Below, one piece after another: positions 44,045 to 52,899 of a stretch of DNA of 64,000 nucleotides (the stretch's first letter is position 1; every line of letters begins with the position of its first letter). The DNA is from Acidimangrovimonas sediminis. GTDB taxonomy: Bacteria > Pseudomonadota > Alphaproteobacteria > Rhodobacterales > Rhodobacteraceae. The notes below the pieces were generated by a model, which worked only from the letters and a program-made list of their open reading frames with translations, did not search any database and was not told the origin of the DNA. Location: NCBI RefSeq assembly GCF_002871005.1, contig NZ_PHSN01000001.1:310001-374000 (forward strand), read 5' to 3'. A program made the translations under genes and the position numbers.

Positions 44045-44608
44045 ATGGCATCCGAGAACACCACCGAGATCTTCGCGGGCGGCGCCGTGCTGGCCATCGC
44101 CATCGCCTTCCTGGTCTATGCGGCCGGGGCGACCGGGCTGACCCAGACCACGGGCGGCGGCTATGACCTGCATGCCTCGTTCCGGTCGATCGAGGGGATC
44201 AGCCCCGGCGCCGACGTCAAGCTGGCGGGGGTCAAGGTCGGGCGGATCACCTCGATCACGCTCGATCCCAAGACCTACCGTGCCGACACCACGATCCAGA
44301 TGAACAAGGGAATCGTGCTGCCCACCGACAGTGCTATCCTGATCTCGCAGGACGGTCTTCTCGGCGGCAGCTATGTCGAGATCGTGCCCGGCGGGTCGCT
44401 CGACAACCTCAAGCCGGGGGGCGAGATCACCGACACCCAGGGCTCGGTCAGCCTGATCTCGCTGCTGATGAAGTTCGTGGGCGGAGATTCCTCCGGTTCC
44501 AGCTCGGGCGGGGCGAAGGCCGGGGCCGGATCGGACGACCCGGCCAGCCTGGGTGGCGGCAGCGTTGGCGGCAGCGACGGGACGGCGAGCGGAGGGGCCT
44601 CGAAATGA
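44045..44608 (+). CDS. mlaD: MlaD/MCE-family outer-membrane lipid asymmetry protein
   Basis: A 187-residue inner-membrane-anchored protein. One N-terminal helix (about 10-30) is followed by an MCE domain (about 38-120: ASFRSIEGISPGADVKLAGVKVGRI, then DGLLGGSYVEIVPGG). The C-terminal 50 residues are a Gly/Ser-rich low-complexity tail. MlaD forms the periplasmic ring of the Mla phospholipid transporter. The other Mla components (E, F, B, C) are not in this window, so they must be encoded elsewhere. It starts 13 bp after the NDUFA12 gene and its stop overlaps the next start by 4 bp. Confidence 0.92.
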   Translation: MASENTTEIFAGGAVLAIAIAFLVYAAGATGLTQTTGGGYDLHASFRSIEGISPGADVKLAGVKVGRITSITLDPKTYRADTTIQMNKGIVLPTDSAILISQDGLLGGSYVEIVPGGSLDNLKPGGEITDTQGSVSLISLLMKFVGGDSSGSSSGGAKAGAGSDDPASLGGGSVGGSDGTASGGASK

Positions 44609-45555
44609 GCCTTGGCGGCGGGACGGCCGCGCGCTGGGGGCTGCTCGGGGGCCTGATGGTCGCGCTGATCCTCGGCGCGGCGGGGCAGGCGGTTTCGCAG
44701 ACCTATTCGAACGGCGGCCCGCAGCCCGGCGACCAGGGCATCGGCGCGCCGCTGCCGTTCCCGGGCCGGGGGCCAAGCACCGACGGCATGACCATCGGCC
44801 AGCAATCAGGCCAGCAATCTGGGCAGCAGACGGGCGATCAGGGTAGCGGCCAGCTGGATGGGCAGGCGCCGGGCCAGTCGGCGGGCCCGTCGGGGTCGCA
44901 GGCGGTCAGCCCGGAAACCGGTAGCGCGATCAATCAGGCGGTCGGCAGCGCGCTCGACCAGGCGATCGACGGCCAGGGAGCCCAGGGAAGCCAGGGTTCC
45001 CAGGGAGATCAGGGCACGCAGGCGCAGGCCGTTCCCGGCGTTGGTCAAGGGCTGGGGAATGGGGCTGGCACCGCGACCGGTGGGACGGGTCAGAACGGGA
45101 CGGGCCAGGGTGCTGTGGGTCAGAGTTCTGCGGGCCAGAATGGGACCGGCCAGGATTATTCGGGGCAGGGCGGCTTCGTCAGCGACGGCAGCGGCCTGGG
45201 CCATGTGACGAACAATTCCGGCCCGGCACAGCAGGGGCCGCGCGACGAGACGGTGAAGGTTGCGCAGGCCAAGGGCGGTGTGGTGCGCTGGCTCGACAAG
45301 GTGTCGGGCCAGACGATCGACATCCCGCTGCAGGACGGCCAGTCGAAACAGGCGGGCCGTCTGACGATCAAGATGACCCAGTGCCGCTATCCGGTCGATG
45401 ACCCGGCGTCCAACGCCTATGCCTATCTGATCATCCGCGACAGCCAGGTCGACAAGCCGATCTTTCAGGGCTGGATGATCGCTTCAAGCCCCGCGCTCGA
45501 CCCGCTCGACAGCCCGCGCTACGACGTCTGGCTGCTGCACTGCACCACCTCCTGA
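44605..45555 (+). CDS. DUF2155-domain exported protein with long Gln/Gly-rich linker
   Basis: A 316-residue protein with an N-terminal signal or anchor segment (residues 11-31). Residues about 60-215 are a Gln/Gly/Ser low-complexity stretch containing short tandem units such as QQSGQQSGQQTG, AQGSQGSQGDQG and QNGTGQ. The C-terminal 105 residues are the DUF2155 domain (VRWLDKVSGQTIDIPL, LTIKMTQCRYPVDDPASNAYAYL, FQGWMIASSPALD, YDVWLLHC), with two conserved cysteines. The function is unknown; the position beside NDUFA12 and mlaD is conserved in alphaproteobacteria. The last 37 bp overlap the end of aat on the other strand. Confidence 0.85.
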   Translation: MSLGGGTAARWGLLGGLMVALILGAAGQAVSQTYSNGGPQPGDQGIGAPLPFPGRGPSTDGMTIGQQSGQQSGQQTGDQGSGQLDGQAPGQSAGPSGSQAVSPETGSAINQAVGSALDQAIDGQGAQGSQGSQGDQGTQAQAVPGVGQGLGNGAGTATGGTGQNGTGQGAVGQSSAGQNGTGQDYSGQGGFVSDGSGLGHVTNNSGPAQQGPRDETVKVAQAKGGVVRWLDKVSGQTIDIPLQDGQSKQAGRLTIKMTQCRYPVDDPASNAYAYLIIRDSQVDKPIFQGWMIASSPALDPLDSPRYDVWLLHCTTS

Positions 45556-46178
45556 GGCGCGGGCTCGCCCTCCACGGCATCGAAATCGGCCGATTGGCCG
45601 AGCGCCGCGGCAAGGCGCTCCTGATAGGCGGCGCGGCTGATCTCTATCCCGCCGAGGCTGGCGAGGTGCTCGGTCAGGAATTGCGTGTCGAACAGGGTGA
45701 AGCCGCCAGCCCGTAGCCTGTGCGTTAGGTAGGCCAGCGCGATCTTCGAGGCATCGGTGCGGCGCGAGAACATGCTCTCGCCGAAGAAGGCCGCCCCCAG
45801 CGTGACGCCGTAGACCCCGCCGACCAGCGACTCGCCCTCCCACACCTCGAGGCTGCGGGCATGGCCGGCGCGAGCCAGCGCCAGCGTCAGGCGGACGATT
45901 TCGGGGTTGATCCAGGTCTCGTCGCGTCCGGCGCAGCCCTCCAGCACGCCGGGCAGATCGCGGTCGGTGGTGATCCGGAAGGGGCGGCGCAGGATCCGGC
46001 GGCGGAGCGAGCGCGAGATGTGGAACGCCTCAAGCGGCAGGATCCCCCGACGCCGCGGGTCGATCCAGCGCAGGTCCTGCGCATCGCGAGATTCCGCCAT
46101 CGGGAAGATCCCGAGCGCATAGGCCTGCAGCAGCATTTCGGGCGTCAGCCCCCGCATCGCGCGCTCCTTCAACATCAC
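45519..46178 (-). CDS. aat: Leucyl/phenylalanyl-tRNA-protein transferase
   Basis: A 219-residue cytoplasmic enzyme that attaches Leu or Phe to proteins with N-terminal Arg or Lys, marking them for ClpS/ClpAP degradation. The family blocks are all present: LLQAYALGIFPMAES, WIDPRRRGILPLEAFHISRSL, ETWINPEIV, SLEVWEGESLVGGVYGV, FFGESMFSRRTDASKIAL and FTLFDTQFLTEHLASLGG. The length is typical. ATG 46178 was taken; an ATG seven codons later would be closer to the conserved LTPEMLLQAY. It converges on DUF2155 with overlapping 3' ends. Confidence 0.95.
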   Translation of the reverse strand: MMLKERAMRGLTPEMLLQAYALGIFPMAESRDAQDLRWIDPRRRGILPLEAFHISRSLRRRILRRPFRITTDRDLPGVLEGCAGRDETWINPEIVRLTLALARAGHARSLEVWEGESLVGGVYGVTLGAAFFGESMFSRRTDASKIALAYLTHRLRAGGFTLFDTQFLTEHLASLGGIEISRAAYQERLAAALGQSADFDAVEGEPAPQEVVQCSSQTS

Positions 46179-46269
46179 CTCGCAACCCGCCCTGTCCGCT
46201 CATGAATTAGAGCTTTGAGAACCCGGCCCGAGAAGGCAGATTGAGGCCCGTAGTGCGAGAGGGGACACC

Positions 46270-46974
46270 ATGGGCTTTTTCGATTTCATCGCCGAGATGG
46301 AGGCATACCGCAACCACAACCAGCCGGTTGCGCGACTGAACGCGCGGCATGCGATGATCGTCGAGCCGTTCGCCGCCGACCTGAAGGGGGCGCGGGTGCT
46401 TGATCTGGCCGCGCATGACGGGCGCTGGTCCTACGCGCTGGCCGGCGCGGGGGCGGGGCAGGTGGTGGGCGTCGAGGCGCGGCAGGAGCTGATCGACATC
46501 TTCCCCAGCTTCCCGGACCCGGCGCTGCGGTCGAAGGTGGAGCTGCGCTGCAACGACCTTTACGACGAACTGGATGCCGAGGCGAAGCGGGGCGAACGCT
46601 ATGACGTCGTGGCGGTCTTCGGCATCCTCTACCATCTGATGGACCATTTCCGCCTGTTCCAGTCGATCCGCAAGCTGGGCCCTAAGCTGGTGATCGTCGA
46701 CAGCGAATTCATGCGCCGCCCCGGGCCGATGATCCAGTTGGTGAAGGAGCGGACGGACAATGTGCTGAACGCCGCGCCGCAGATCGAGGGGCAGGAGGTG
46801 GCGGTGAAGGGTGTGCCGTCTTTCAAGGCGATGGAGGTGATGGCCGAGGTGCTGAACTACCGTATCGACTGGGTCGACTGGGACGCGGTGCCAGAGGGGC
46901 GGCGCAAGGGCGTGATGGATTATTACCGCGACACCGACATGCGGCGGGGGACCTGCGCGCTGCGGCCGCTCTAA
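46270..46974 (+). CDS. Class I SAM-dependent methyltransferase
   Basis: A 234-residue enzyme with a Rossmann methyltransferase core. Motif I is VLDLAAHDGRWSYALAGAG (about 42-60), the acidic residue is in VVGVEARQELI, and motif IV is in YDVVAVFGILYHLMDHF (about 114-130). The GILYHL block and layout are like the Methyltransf_23 group that includes tRNA carboxymethyl-type and natural-product enzymes; the substrate is unknown. No GC hairpin or coupled neighbour ties it to a pathway. It is an insertion between aat and accC relative to the neighbourhood I would expect. Confidence 0.75.
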   Translation: MGFFDFIAEMEAYRNHNQPVARLNARHAMIVEPFAADLKGARVLDLAAHDGRWSYALAGAGAGQVVGVEARQELIDIFPSFPDPALRSKVELRCNDLYDELDAEAKRGERYDVVAVFGILYHLMDHFRLFQSIRKLGPKLVIVDSEFMRRPGPMIQLVKERTDNVLNAAPQIEGQEVAVKGVPSFKAMEVMAEVLNYRIDWVDWDAVPEGRRKGVMDYYRDTDMRRGTCALRPL

Positions 46975-47000
46975 AGGGGGCCAGGTGCGGGCGCCGGAGT

Positions 47001-47020
47001 GGGTGCGTTGAATCGCACCC
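47001..47020 (+). repeat. Hairpin repeat family B, copy 1
   Basis: GGGTGCG-TTGAAT-CGCACCC, a perfect 7-bp stem after the methyltransferase stop. Related sequences occur at 50647, 53644 and near 63891. Confidence 0.65.
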
Positions 47021-47075
47021 TAGGGGCCTCGGGGGTGGCGGAGCATCTCGGCGGATCCCGCGAGAATGCCGCAAA

Positions 47076-47113
47076 AGGGAAAGGGCGCGGCAGGTTTGCC
47101 CGCCGCGCCCCTT
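47076..47113 (-). terminator. Rho-independent terminator of the accBC operon
   Basis: On the minus strand: GGGGCGCGGC, a loop of about 10, GCCGCGCCC, then TTTCCCTTTTG. The stem is 47083-47091 with 47102-47110, and it starts about 28 bp after the accC stop. The U-rich tail makes it the clearest intrinsic terminator in the window apart from 42520. Confidence 0.8.
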
Positions 47114-47140
47114 TGCGAATGTCGTGAAAGTGATCGGGCC

Positions 47141-48493
47141 TCAGGCCTTGCCGTAGTGGCTGGCCAGCCATTTCTCGAGCCAGTGGATCGAGTAGTTCCC
47201 TTCCAGGATGTCCTTTTCCTCGAGCAGGTCGTGGAACAGCGGAACCGTGGTTTCGATGCCGTCCACGATCAGCTCTCCCAGCGCGCGCTTGAGACGCGCA
47301 AGCGCCTCGGGACGGTCGCGGCCATGGACGATCAGCTTGCCGATCAGGCTGTCGTAATAGGGCGGGATCGAATAGCCGGAGTAAAGCGCCGAATCCATCC
47401 GCACGCCCAGGCCGCCGGGGGCGTGGAACATGTTCACCTTGCCCGGGCGGGGGGCAAAGTCCGGCACCTTCTCGGCGTTGATCCGGACCTCGATCGCGGC
47501 GCCGTTGATCGTCAGCTCGTCCTGCTGGAACGACATCGGCAGCCCGGCGGCAACCCGGATCTGTTCGCGCACCAGGTCGACGCCGAAGATCGCCTCGGTC
47601 ACCGGGTGTTCCACCTGAAGGCGGGTGTTCATCTCGATGAAGTAGAACTCGCCATCCTCATAGAGGAATTCGATCGTGCCGGCGCCGGCATAGTTGATCT
47701 CGGCCACGGCGTCGGCGCAGATCTTGCCGATGCGGGCGCGTTCCTCGGGAGTGATGGCGGGGCCGGGGGCCTCCTCGAACACCTTCTGGTGACGGCGCTG
47801 AAGCGAGCAGTCGCGCTCACCCAGGTGCACCGCCTTGCCCTTGCCGTCACCGAAGACCTGAATCTCGATGTGGCGCGGGCGCTGAAGGTACTTCTCGATA
47901 TAGACTTCGTCGTTGCCGAAGGCGGCCTTGGCCTCCGACCGGGCGGTGCGGAAGGCACGGTCCATCTCGGCATCGTCGCGCGCCACCTTCATGCCGCGGC
48001 CCCCGCCGCCGGCGGTGGCCTTGATGATCACCGGATAGCCGATCTCGGCCGCCACCTTCATCGCAGCCGCCACGTCCGGCACGCCGCCGTCCGAGCCGGG
48101 CACCACCGGGATGCCCAGCCGCTTGGCGGTTTCCTTGGCGGTGATCTTGTCGCCCATGATGCGGATGTGTTCCGCGGTCGGGCCGATGAAGGTGATGTGG
48201 TGGTCTTCCAGCACCTGCACGAAGGCCGCGTTCTCGCTGAGGAAGCCGTAGCCCGGGTGAATCGCCTCGGCGCCCGAAATCTCGCAGGCCGAGACGATGG
48301 AGGCGATCCGCAGGTAGCTGTCGGTCGAGGAATTCGGCCCGATGCAGACGCTTTCATCCGCCATGCGCACGTGCATCGCGTCGGCGTCTGCGGTGGAATG
48401 GACGGCGACCGAGCGGATACCCATCTCGCGGCAGGCGCGGATGACGCGAAGCGCGATCTCGCCCCGGTTGGCGATCAGGATCTTCTCGAACAT
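47141..48493 (-). CDS. accC: Acetyl-CoA carboxylase, biotin carboxylase subunit
   Basis: A 450-residue ATP-grasp enzyme that carboxylates the biotin of AccB with bicarbonate and ATP, the first step of fatty acid synthesis. It shows [20 protein letters not shown] at the start, [13 protein letters not shown], the Gly-rich ATP loop [27 protein letters not shown], and [16 protein letters not shown] with the catalytic residues. Length is standard. Its start lies 10 bp below the accB stop, in the usual accBC operon; the carboxyltransferase subunits are elsewhere. Confidence 0.97.
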   Translation of the reverse strand: MFEKILIANRGEIALRVIRACREMGIRSVAVHSTADADAMHVRMADESVCIGPNSSTDSYLRIASIVSACEISGAEAIHPGYGFLSENAAFVQVLEDHHITFIGPTAEHIRIMGDKITAKETAKRLGIPVVPGSDGGVPDVAAAMKVAAEIGYPVIIKATAGGGGRGMKVARDDAEMDRAFRTARSEAKAAFGNDEVYIEKYLQRPRHIEIQVFGDGKGKAVHLGERDCSLQRRHQKVFEEAPGPAITPEERARIGKICADAVAEINYAGAGTIEFLYEDGEFYFIEMNTRLQVEHPVTEAIFGVDLVREQIRVAAGLPMSFQQDELTINGAAIEVRINAEKVPDFAPRPGKVNMFHAPGGLGVRMDSALYSGYSIPPYYDSLIGKLIVHGRDRPEALARLKRALGELIVDGIETTVPLFHDLLEEKDILEGNYSIHWLEKWLASHYGKA

Positions 48494-48503
48494 CGCGCGC
48501 GCC

Positions 48504-48998
48504 TCACTCGATGATGACGAGGGGGGCGCCGTACTCGACGGGGCTGCCGTCCTCGATGAGGATGCGCTTCACGGTGCCCGCACGCGGCGCGGGGATGTGG
48601 TTCATCGTCTTCATCGCCTCGATGATCAGAAGGGTATCGCCTTCCTTGACCTGCGCGCCGGTGGTGATGAAGGCCGCCGCGCCCGGTTCGGGCGCGAGGT
48701 AGGCCGTGCCGACCATCGGCGAGGTTACCGCGCCCGGATGCTGGGCCGGATCCTCATGCGCCGGCGCCGTGGGGGCCGGAGCTGCCGTCGGGGCCGCCGT
48801 GGGGGCGGAGGCCGCCACCGCGACCGGCGCGGGGGCCGCGGTTGTCACTACGGTCGCCTGCTTGGTCACGCGGACGTTGAGGCTGTCGTTGTCGCCGTAT
48901 TCGCGCTTGACGCTCAGTTCCGTCAGCTCGTTGGCGTTCAAAAGCTCGGCGAGGGCCTGGATGAAGGCCACGTCGCTGTCATGGGTTTGCTTGGTCAT
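48504..48998 (-). CDS. accB: Acetyl-CoA carboxylase, biotin carboxyl carrier protein
   Basis: A 164-residue carrier. The N-terminal dimerisation segment is [19 protein letters not shown]. Residues about 50-85 are a flexible Ala/Pro/Thr linker. The biotinyl domain (about 88-164) has the attachment lysine K130 in IIEAMKTMN; the more usual EAMKMMN has Met where Thr stands here, a tolerated change. It carries carboxyl groups between AccC and the transferase. The start has GAGGACGG. First gene of accBC. Confidence 0.96.
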   Translation of the reverse strand: MTKQTHDSDVAFIQALAELLNANELTELSVKREYGDNDSLNVRVTKQATVVTTAAPAPVAVAASAPTAAPTAAPAPTAPAHEDPAQHPGAVTSPMVGTAYLAPEPGAAAFITTGAQVKEGDTLLIIEAMKTMNHIPAPRAGTVKRILIEDGSPVEYGAPLVIIE

Positions 48999-49300
48999 GC
49001 CGTCCTCGGTCGGTCTTTGCTGCCCGTCTCGTGCAGGCCTGTGCCTGGGATTGGGCGCTTATACGCCAGCCCGCCGGGGGTGAAAAGCGCCTCTTTGCCC
49101 GGCCGCTCCTGTCGTTCCTGTCGGTGCCGGTGGCCGAAGATTGCCCATTTCGCGGGCAATTTCCATGCGGAATCGTGCAGAGGGCGGCCAAAATGCCGGA
49201 AATCGCCCCGCGACCTCCGGCGTCAAAAAATTTACCGTTTGATAAAAAATAGCGGCCGTGGCAGCGTTTCTTCAAAACTGATGTCCAAGGGAGAGACACG
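48999..49300. other. 302-bp divergent intergenic region between accB and preT
   Basis: Contains an inverted repeat TTGCCC-N7-GGGCAA (49141-49159) and an AT-rich block with TTTACC and GATAAA (49227-49252) that stands out against the GC-rich surroundings and probably holds promoter elements for preT. No ORF is supported. Confidence 0.4.
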
Positions 49301-50656
49301 TTGTCCAATACCCAGCTCACCCCCGGCGTGGTGCCGGGCCGCCTGGCCCGGGGGGCCTATGGCGACAATTTCGCCGACATGGCGCCGCCTCTGGATGCGC
49401 ATGAGGCGGCGGTGGCGGCGGACCGCTGCTACTTTTGCCACGACGCGCCATGTACGGTGGCCTGCCCGACCTCGATCGACGTGCCGCTGTTCATCCGCCA
49501 GATCGCGACCGGCACGGCCGAGGCCGCGGCGAAGACGATCCTGTCGCAGAACATCCTCGGCGGGATGTGCGCCCGGGTCTGCCCGACCGAGACACTGTGC
49601 GAGGAGGCCTGCGTGCGCGAGGCGGCCGAGGGCAAGCCGGTGGAGATCGGGCGGCTGCAGCGGTTCGCGACCGACCGGCTGATGGCGAAGGGTGCGATGC
49701 CCTTCGCGCGGGCGGCGGCGACGGGCAGGCGGATCGCCGTGGTGGGGGCGGGGCCCGCGGGCCTGTCGGCCGCGCACCGGCTGGCGATGCTGGGGCACGA
49801 CGTGACGCTCTATGACGGGCGCGAGAAGGCGGGTGGCCTGAACGAATACGGCATCGCCGCCTACAAGGCGGTGGACGATTTCGCGCAATCCGAGGTCGCC
49901 TGGCTGATGCAGATCGGCGGCATCACCGTGAAGACCGGCCAACGGCTGGGCCATGAGCTGAGCCTGGAGGGGCTGAGCGGCAACTTCGACGCGGTCTTCC
50001 TCGGGATCGGCCTCACCGGGGTCAACGCGCTTCGGGCCGAGGGCGAGGAGAAGAGCCACGTGCGCGACGCGGTCGACTTCATCTCGGAACTGCGTCAGAC
50101 GGGCGATCTGTCGGCGCTGCCGGTCGGGCGCGACGTGGTGGTCATCGGCGGCGGCATGACCGCGGTCGATGCTGCGGTACAGTCGAAGCTGCTGGGGGCC
50201 GAGCATGTCACCATGGTCTACCGCCGGGGTGAGGCGCAGATGGGCGCGTCGGAGTACGAGCGGGAACACGCGGCGTCCAAGGGGGTGCGGATCATCACCG
50301 GCGCGGCGCCGGTCCGGGTGATCGGCGAGGGCGCGGTGACGCATGTCGAATTCGCCTATACCGAGGAGGGGCCGGGGGGCCTGACGCTGACCGACCACAC
50401 GTTCCGGCTGAAGGCCGACCAGGTATTCAAGGCGATCGGCCAGACGCTGGAGGGCGTGCCGGAGGGGCTTCATCTAGCGGGGCGCAAGATCGCGGTGACG
50501 GGGCCGGGGCGGACCTCGGTGAAGGGGGTCTGGGCCGGGGGCGATTGTGCCCAGGGCGGCGACGACCTGACGGTGACCGCCGTGGCCGAGGGCCGCGATG
50601 CGGCGATGGACATTCACGCGGCCCTGATGGGGCACCAGGCGGGGGCGGTGCGCTGA
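49301..50656 (+). CDS. preT: NAD-dependent dihydropyrimidine dehydrogenase subunit PreT
   Basis: A 451-residue flavoprotein related to the small subunit of glutamate synthase. Cysteine motifs CYFCHDAPCTVACP (about 43-56) and GMCARVCPTETLCEEACV (about 88-105) bind two Fe-S clusters. FAD and NAD(P)H sites are VVGAGPAGLSAAHRLA and VVVIGGGMTAVDAAVQS. With PreA it reduces uracil or thymine to the dihydro form. The start is a TTG at 49301 behind AGGGAGAG; no in-frame ATG fits. It is 24 bp upstream of preA and forms an operon with it. Confidence 0.93.
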   Translation: MSNTQLTPGVVPGRLARGAYGDNFADMAPPLDAHEAAVAADRCYFCHDAPCTVACPTSIDVPLFIRQIATGTAEAAAKTILSQNILGGMCARVCPTETLCEEACVREAAEGKPVEIGRLQRFATDRLMAKGAMPFARAAATGRRIAVVGAGPAGLSAAHRLAMLGHDVTLYDGREKAGGLNEYGIAAYKAVDDFAQSEVAWLMQIGGITVKTGQRLGHELSLEGLSGNFDAVFLGIGLTGVNALRAEGEEKSHVRDAVDFISELRQTGDLSALPVGRDVVVIGGGMTAVDAAVQSKLLGAEHVTMVYRRGEAQMGASEYEREHAASKGVRIITGAAPVRVIGEGAVTHVEFAYTEEGPGGLTLTDHTFRLKADQVFKAIGQTLEGVPEGLHLAGRKIAVTGPGRTSVKGVWAGGDCAQGGDDLTVTAVAEGRDAAMDIHAALMGHQAGAVR

Positions 50657-50664
50657 AGCGCGCC
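50647..50664 (+). repeat. Hairpin repeat family B, copy 2
   Basis: GGTGCGC-TGAA-GCGCGCC followed by CTACGGG; it overlaps the stop codon of preT. The stem has one G-T pair. It resembles copies at 47001 and 53644 in sequence and placement. Confidence 0.45.
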
Positions 50665-50680
50665 CTACGGGAGATCTGAG

Positions 50681-51979
50681 ATGGCTGATCTGACAAGCGA
50701 CTTCGTGGGGATCAAGTCCCCGAACCCGTTCTGGCTGGCCTCCGCGCCGCCGACCGACAAGGAATACAACGTCCGCCGCGCGTTCGAGGCGGGGTGGGGC
50801 GGCGTGGTCTGGAAGACCTTGGGCGAGGCGGGCCCGCCGGTCGTCAACGTGAACGGCCCGCGCTACGGCGCGGTCTACGGGGCTGACCGGCGCCTTCTGG
50901 GGCTGAACAACATCGAGCTGATCACCGATCGCCCGCTTGAGGTGAACCTGCGCGAGATCAAGGCGGTCAAGCGCGATTATCCCGATCGGGCTCTCGTCGT
51001 GTCGATCATGGTCCCTTGCGAAGAGGCCGCGTGGAAGGCGATCCTGCCGCTGGTCGAGGAGACCGGCGCCGACGGGATCGAGCTCAATTTCGGCTGCCCG
51101 CACGGGATGAGCGAGCGTGGCATGGGGTCCGCCGTCGGGCAGGTGCCGGAATATGTCGAGATGGTCGCGCGCTGGTGCAAGGCCAACACCCGGATGCCGG
51201 TGATCGTGAAGCTGACGCCGAACATCTCGAACATCCTGATGCCGGCCGAGGCGGCGCAGCGTGGTGGCGCAGATGCCGTCAGTCTGATCAACACGATCAA
51301 CTCGATCACCTCGGTCGACCTCGACCTTTTCGCACCGGAACCCACGATCGACGGCAAGGGCTCGCACGGCGGCTATTGCGGCCCGGCGGTGAAGCCGATC
51401 GCCCTGTCGATGGTCTCGGAAATCGCGCGGCATGCGGAGACGCGCGGCCTGCCGATCAGCGGCATCGGCGGGGTGACCACGTGGCGCGACGCGGCAGAGT
51501 TCCTGGCGCTGGGGGCGGGCAACGTGCAGGTCTGCACCGCGGCCATGACCTACGGCTTCAAGGTGGTGCAGGAGATGATCTCGGGCCTGTCCGACTATCT
51601 CGATGCCAAGGAGATGGCGCTGTCGGATCTGGTGGGGCGCGCGGTGCCGAACGTCACCGACTGGCAGTACCTCAACCTCAACTACGTCACCAAGGCGCGG
51701 ATCGACCAGGACGCCTGTATCAAGTGCGGGCGCTGCTATGCCGCCTGCGAGGACACCTCGCATCAGGCGATCTGGATGAAGGAGGGTCGGGTATTCGAGG
51801 TGAACGACGCCGAATGCGTGGCCTGCAACCTCTGCGTCGACGTCTGCCCCGTCGAGGATTGCATCACCATGGAACGGCTGGAGCAGGGCGCGACCGACCC
51901 GCGCACCGGGCGCGTCGTAGGCGATTATGCCAATTGGACGACGCATCCCAACAACCCCTCCGCCACCGCGGCGGAGTAA
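50681..51979 (+). CDS. preA: NAD-dependent dihydropyrimidine dehydrogenase subunit PreA
   Basis: A 432-residue FMN enzyme, with a dihydroorotate-dehydrogenase-like barrel (about 1-310) and two C-terminal [4Fe-4S] motifs: CIKCGRCYAACED and CVACNLCVDVCPVEDC. The barrel has the substrate loop NFGCPHGMSERGMG with the catalytic Cys, and GADAVSLINTINSITSVD and GISGIGGVTTWRDAAEFL for FMN phosphate. It reduces uracil/thymine in the first step of reductive pyrimidine breakdown, taking electrons through PreT. The ribosome site is GGGAG. Downstream amidohydrolase genes of the pathway are not in this window. Confidence 0.95.
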   Translation: MADLTSDFVGIKSPNPFWLASAPPTDKEYNVRRAFEAGWGGVVWKTLGEAGPPVVNVNGPRYGAVYGADRRLLGLNNIELITDRPLEVNLREIKAVKRDYPDRALVVSIMVPCEEAAWKAILPLVEETGADGIELNFGCPHGMSERGMGSAVGQVPEYVEMVARWCKANTRMPVIVKLTPNISNILMPAEAAQRGGADAVSLINTINSITSVDLDLFAPEPTIDGKGSHGGYCGPAVKPIALSMVSEIARHAETRGLPISGIGGVTTWRDAAEFLALGAGNVQVCTAAMTYGFKVVQEMISGLSDYLDAKEMALSDLVGRAVPNVTDWQYLNLNYVTKARIDQDACIKCGRCYAACEDTSHQAIWMKEGRVFEVNDAECVACNLCVDVCPVEDCITMERLEQGATDPRTGRVVGDYANWTTHPNNPSATAAE

Positions 51980-52085
51980 GGCCTGCCCCTCCTCCCCTCC
52001 GCATGCCGCCCGTCCGCATGCCTCTCCTCGGCGGCGCTTCCTGCCGTCGGGGCCTGCGGGGGATCGCGGGGGAAGGGCCCTTGGC

Positions 52086-52832
52086 TCAGGTCGCGCGGGG
52101 CGGGGTCGACGCGGCCCCGGCCTGAGGGGGGGCCGGCGCGGCGCGGGGGGAGGGCGCGGTCTTCTCGCTCCGTGCCGTCGTGCCGTCGCCTTCGGGCCGC
52201 GCCCCGCTGCGGGGCTCTGCCGAAGACTGGCTGGACTGTCTTCCCGAGGTCTGCCACGCGAACGCCTGACCAGCCGACCCCTGAGTTACCCCTTGAGTTT
52301 CCGCGTGAGCTTCCTGGGCGGGGGCCGGCGCGATCCCGGCTTGGGTGTAGCCCTGCGCCTGCGCCCGGGCGAGGGCGATGCGCAGGTCGGTCTCGATCTC
52401 GAGGATCGAGGCCTCGAACGAGGGCGGAGGGCCCGCCGGGGTATCCTCGCGCAGGGGTGGGGCCGGGGTGTTTGCCGCCGTCGGAGGGCATGCGCTGCCC
52501 GCGCTTGAGGGACTGCCTCCACCCGAGGCCCCGCCCGAAGTGTTGCGGCTGCCCGCGGGGCCGGCCGTCCGCCCCGCAGCTGCGGCGGTATGGGCCTGAT
52601 CCTGCGAGTCAGCCATCTCGCCCGTCCTGCCGCCCGTCTTTCTGTCCGAATCGGTGCCCGCCCCGGTGCCCGCTCCGGTTCCGGCCCCGGCCGAGCCGCC
52701 ATTGTCGGCGCGCGCACGGTCGGCGCCTCCCGCAGAGGGCACCGCGTTCGCCACCATCGGCCGCGGCAGATGCGTCAGGTCATGCGCCAGGCGCACGCCG
52801 GCGATCGGGCCCAAGCCCGTGAAGTCCACCAT
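52086..52832 (-). CDS. Hypothetical protein with low-complexity middle, 248 aa
   Basis: I do not recognise a family. The N-terminal 27 residues are well defined (MVDFTGLGPIAGVRLAHDLTHLPRP). Residues 30-150 and 190-248 are Ala/Gly/Ser/Pro-rich and disordered. A helical block at about 135-165 (FEASILEIETDLRIALARAQAQGYTQAGI) interrupts them. There is a strong ribosome site (GGAGGAC) eight bases before ATG 52832, which supports a real gene. It lies between preA and the RutR-like gene, reading on the same strand as the regulator, 67 bp after it. No membrane segment. Confidence 0.6.
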   Translation of the reverse strand: MVDFTGLGPIAGVRLAHDLTHLPRPMVANAVPSAGGADRARADNGGSAGAGTGAGTGAGTDSDRKTGGRTGEMADSQDQAHTAAAAGRTAGPAGSRNTSGGASGGGSPSSAGSACPPTAANTPAPPLREDTPAGPPPSFEASILEIETDLRIALARAQAQGYTQAGIAPAPAQEAHAETQGVTQGSAGQAFAWQTSGRQSSQSSAEPRSGARPEGDGTTARSEKTAPSPRAAPAPPQAGAASTPPRAT

Positions 52833-52899
52833 CACTCACGTCCTCCGGCAAAGGAGACACCCCCACGGGAAACCCTAGACCGCGAGTGCTGACGAAAGA

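Noticed and set aside
49141-49159. TTGCCC-N7-GGGCAA as a RutR operator for preT
   Set aside because: The known RutR site as I recall it is TTGACC-type with a shorter centre. The match is too poor to call more than an inverted repeat.
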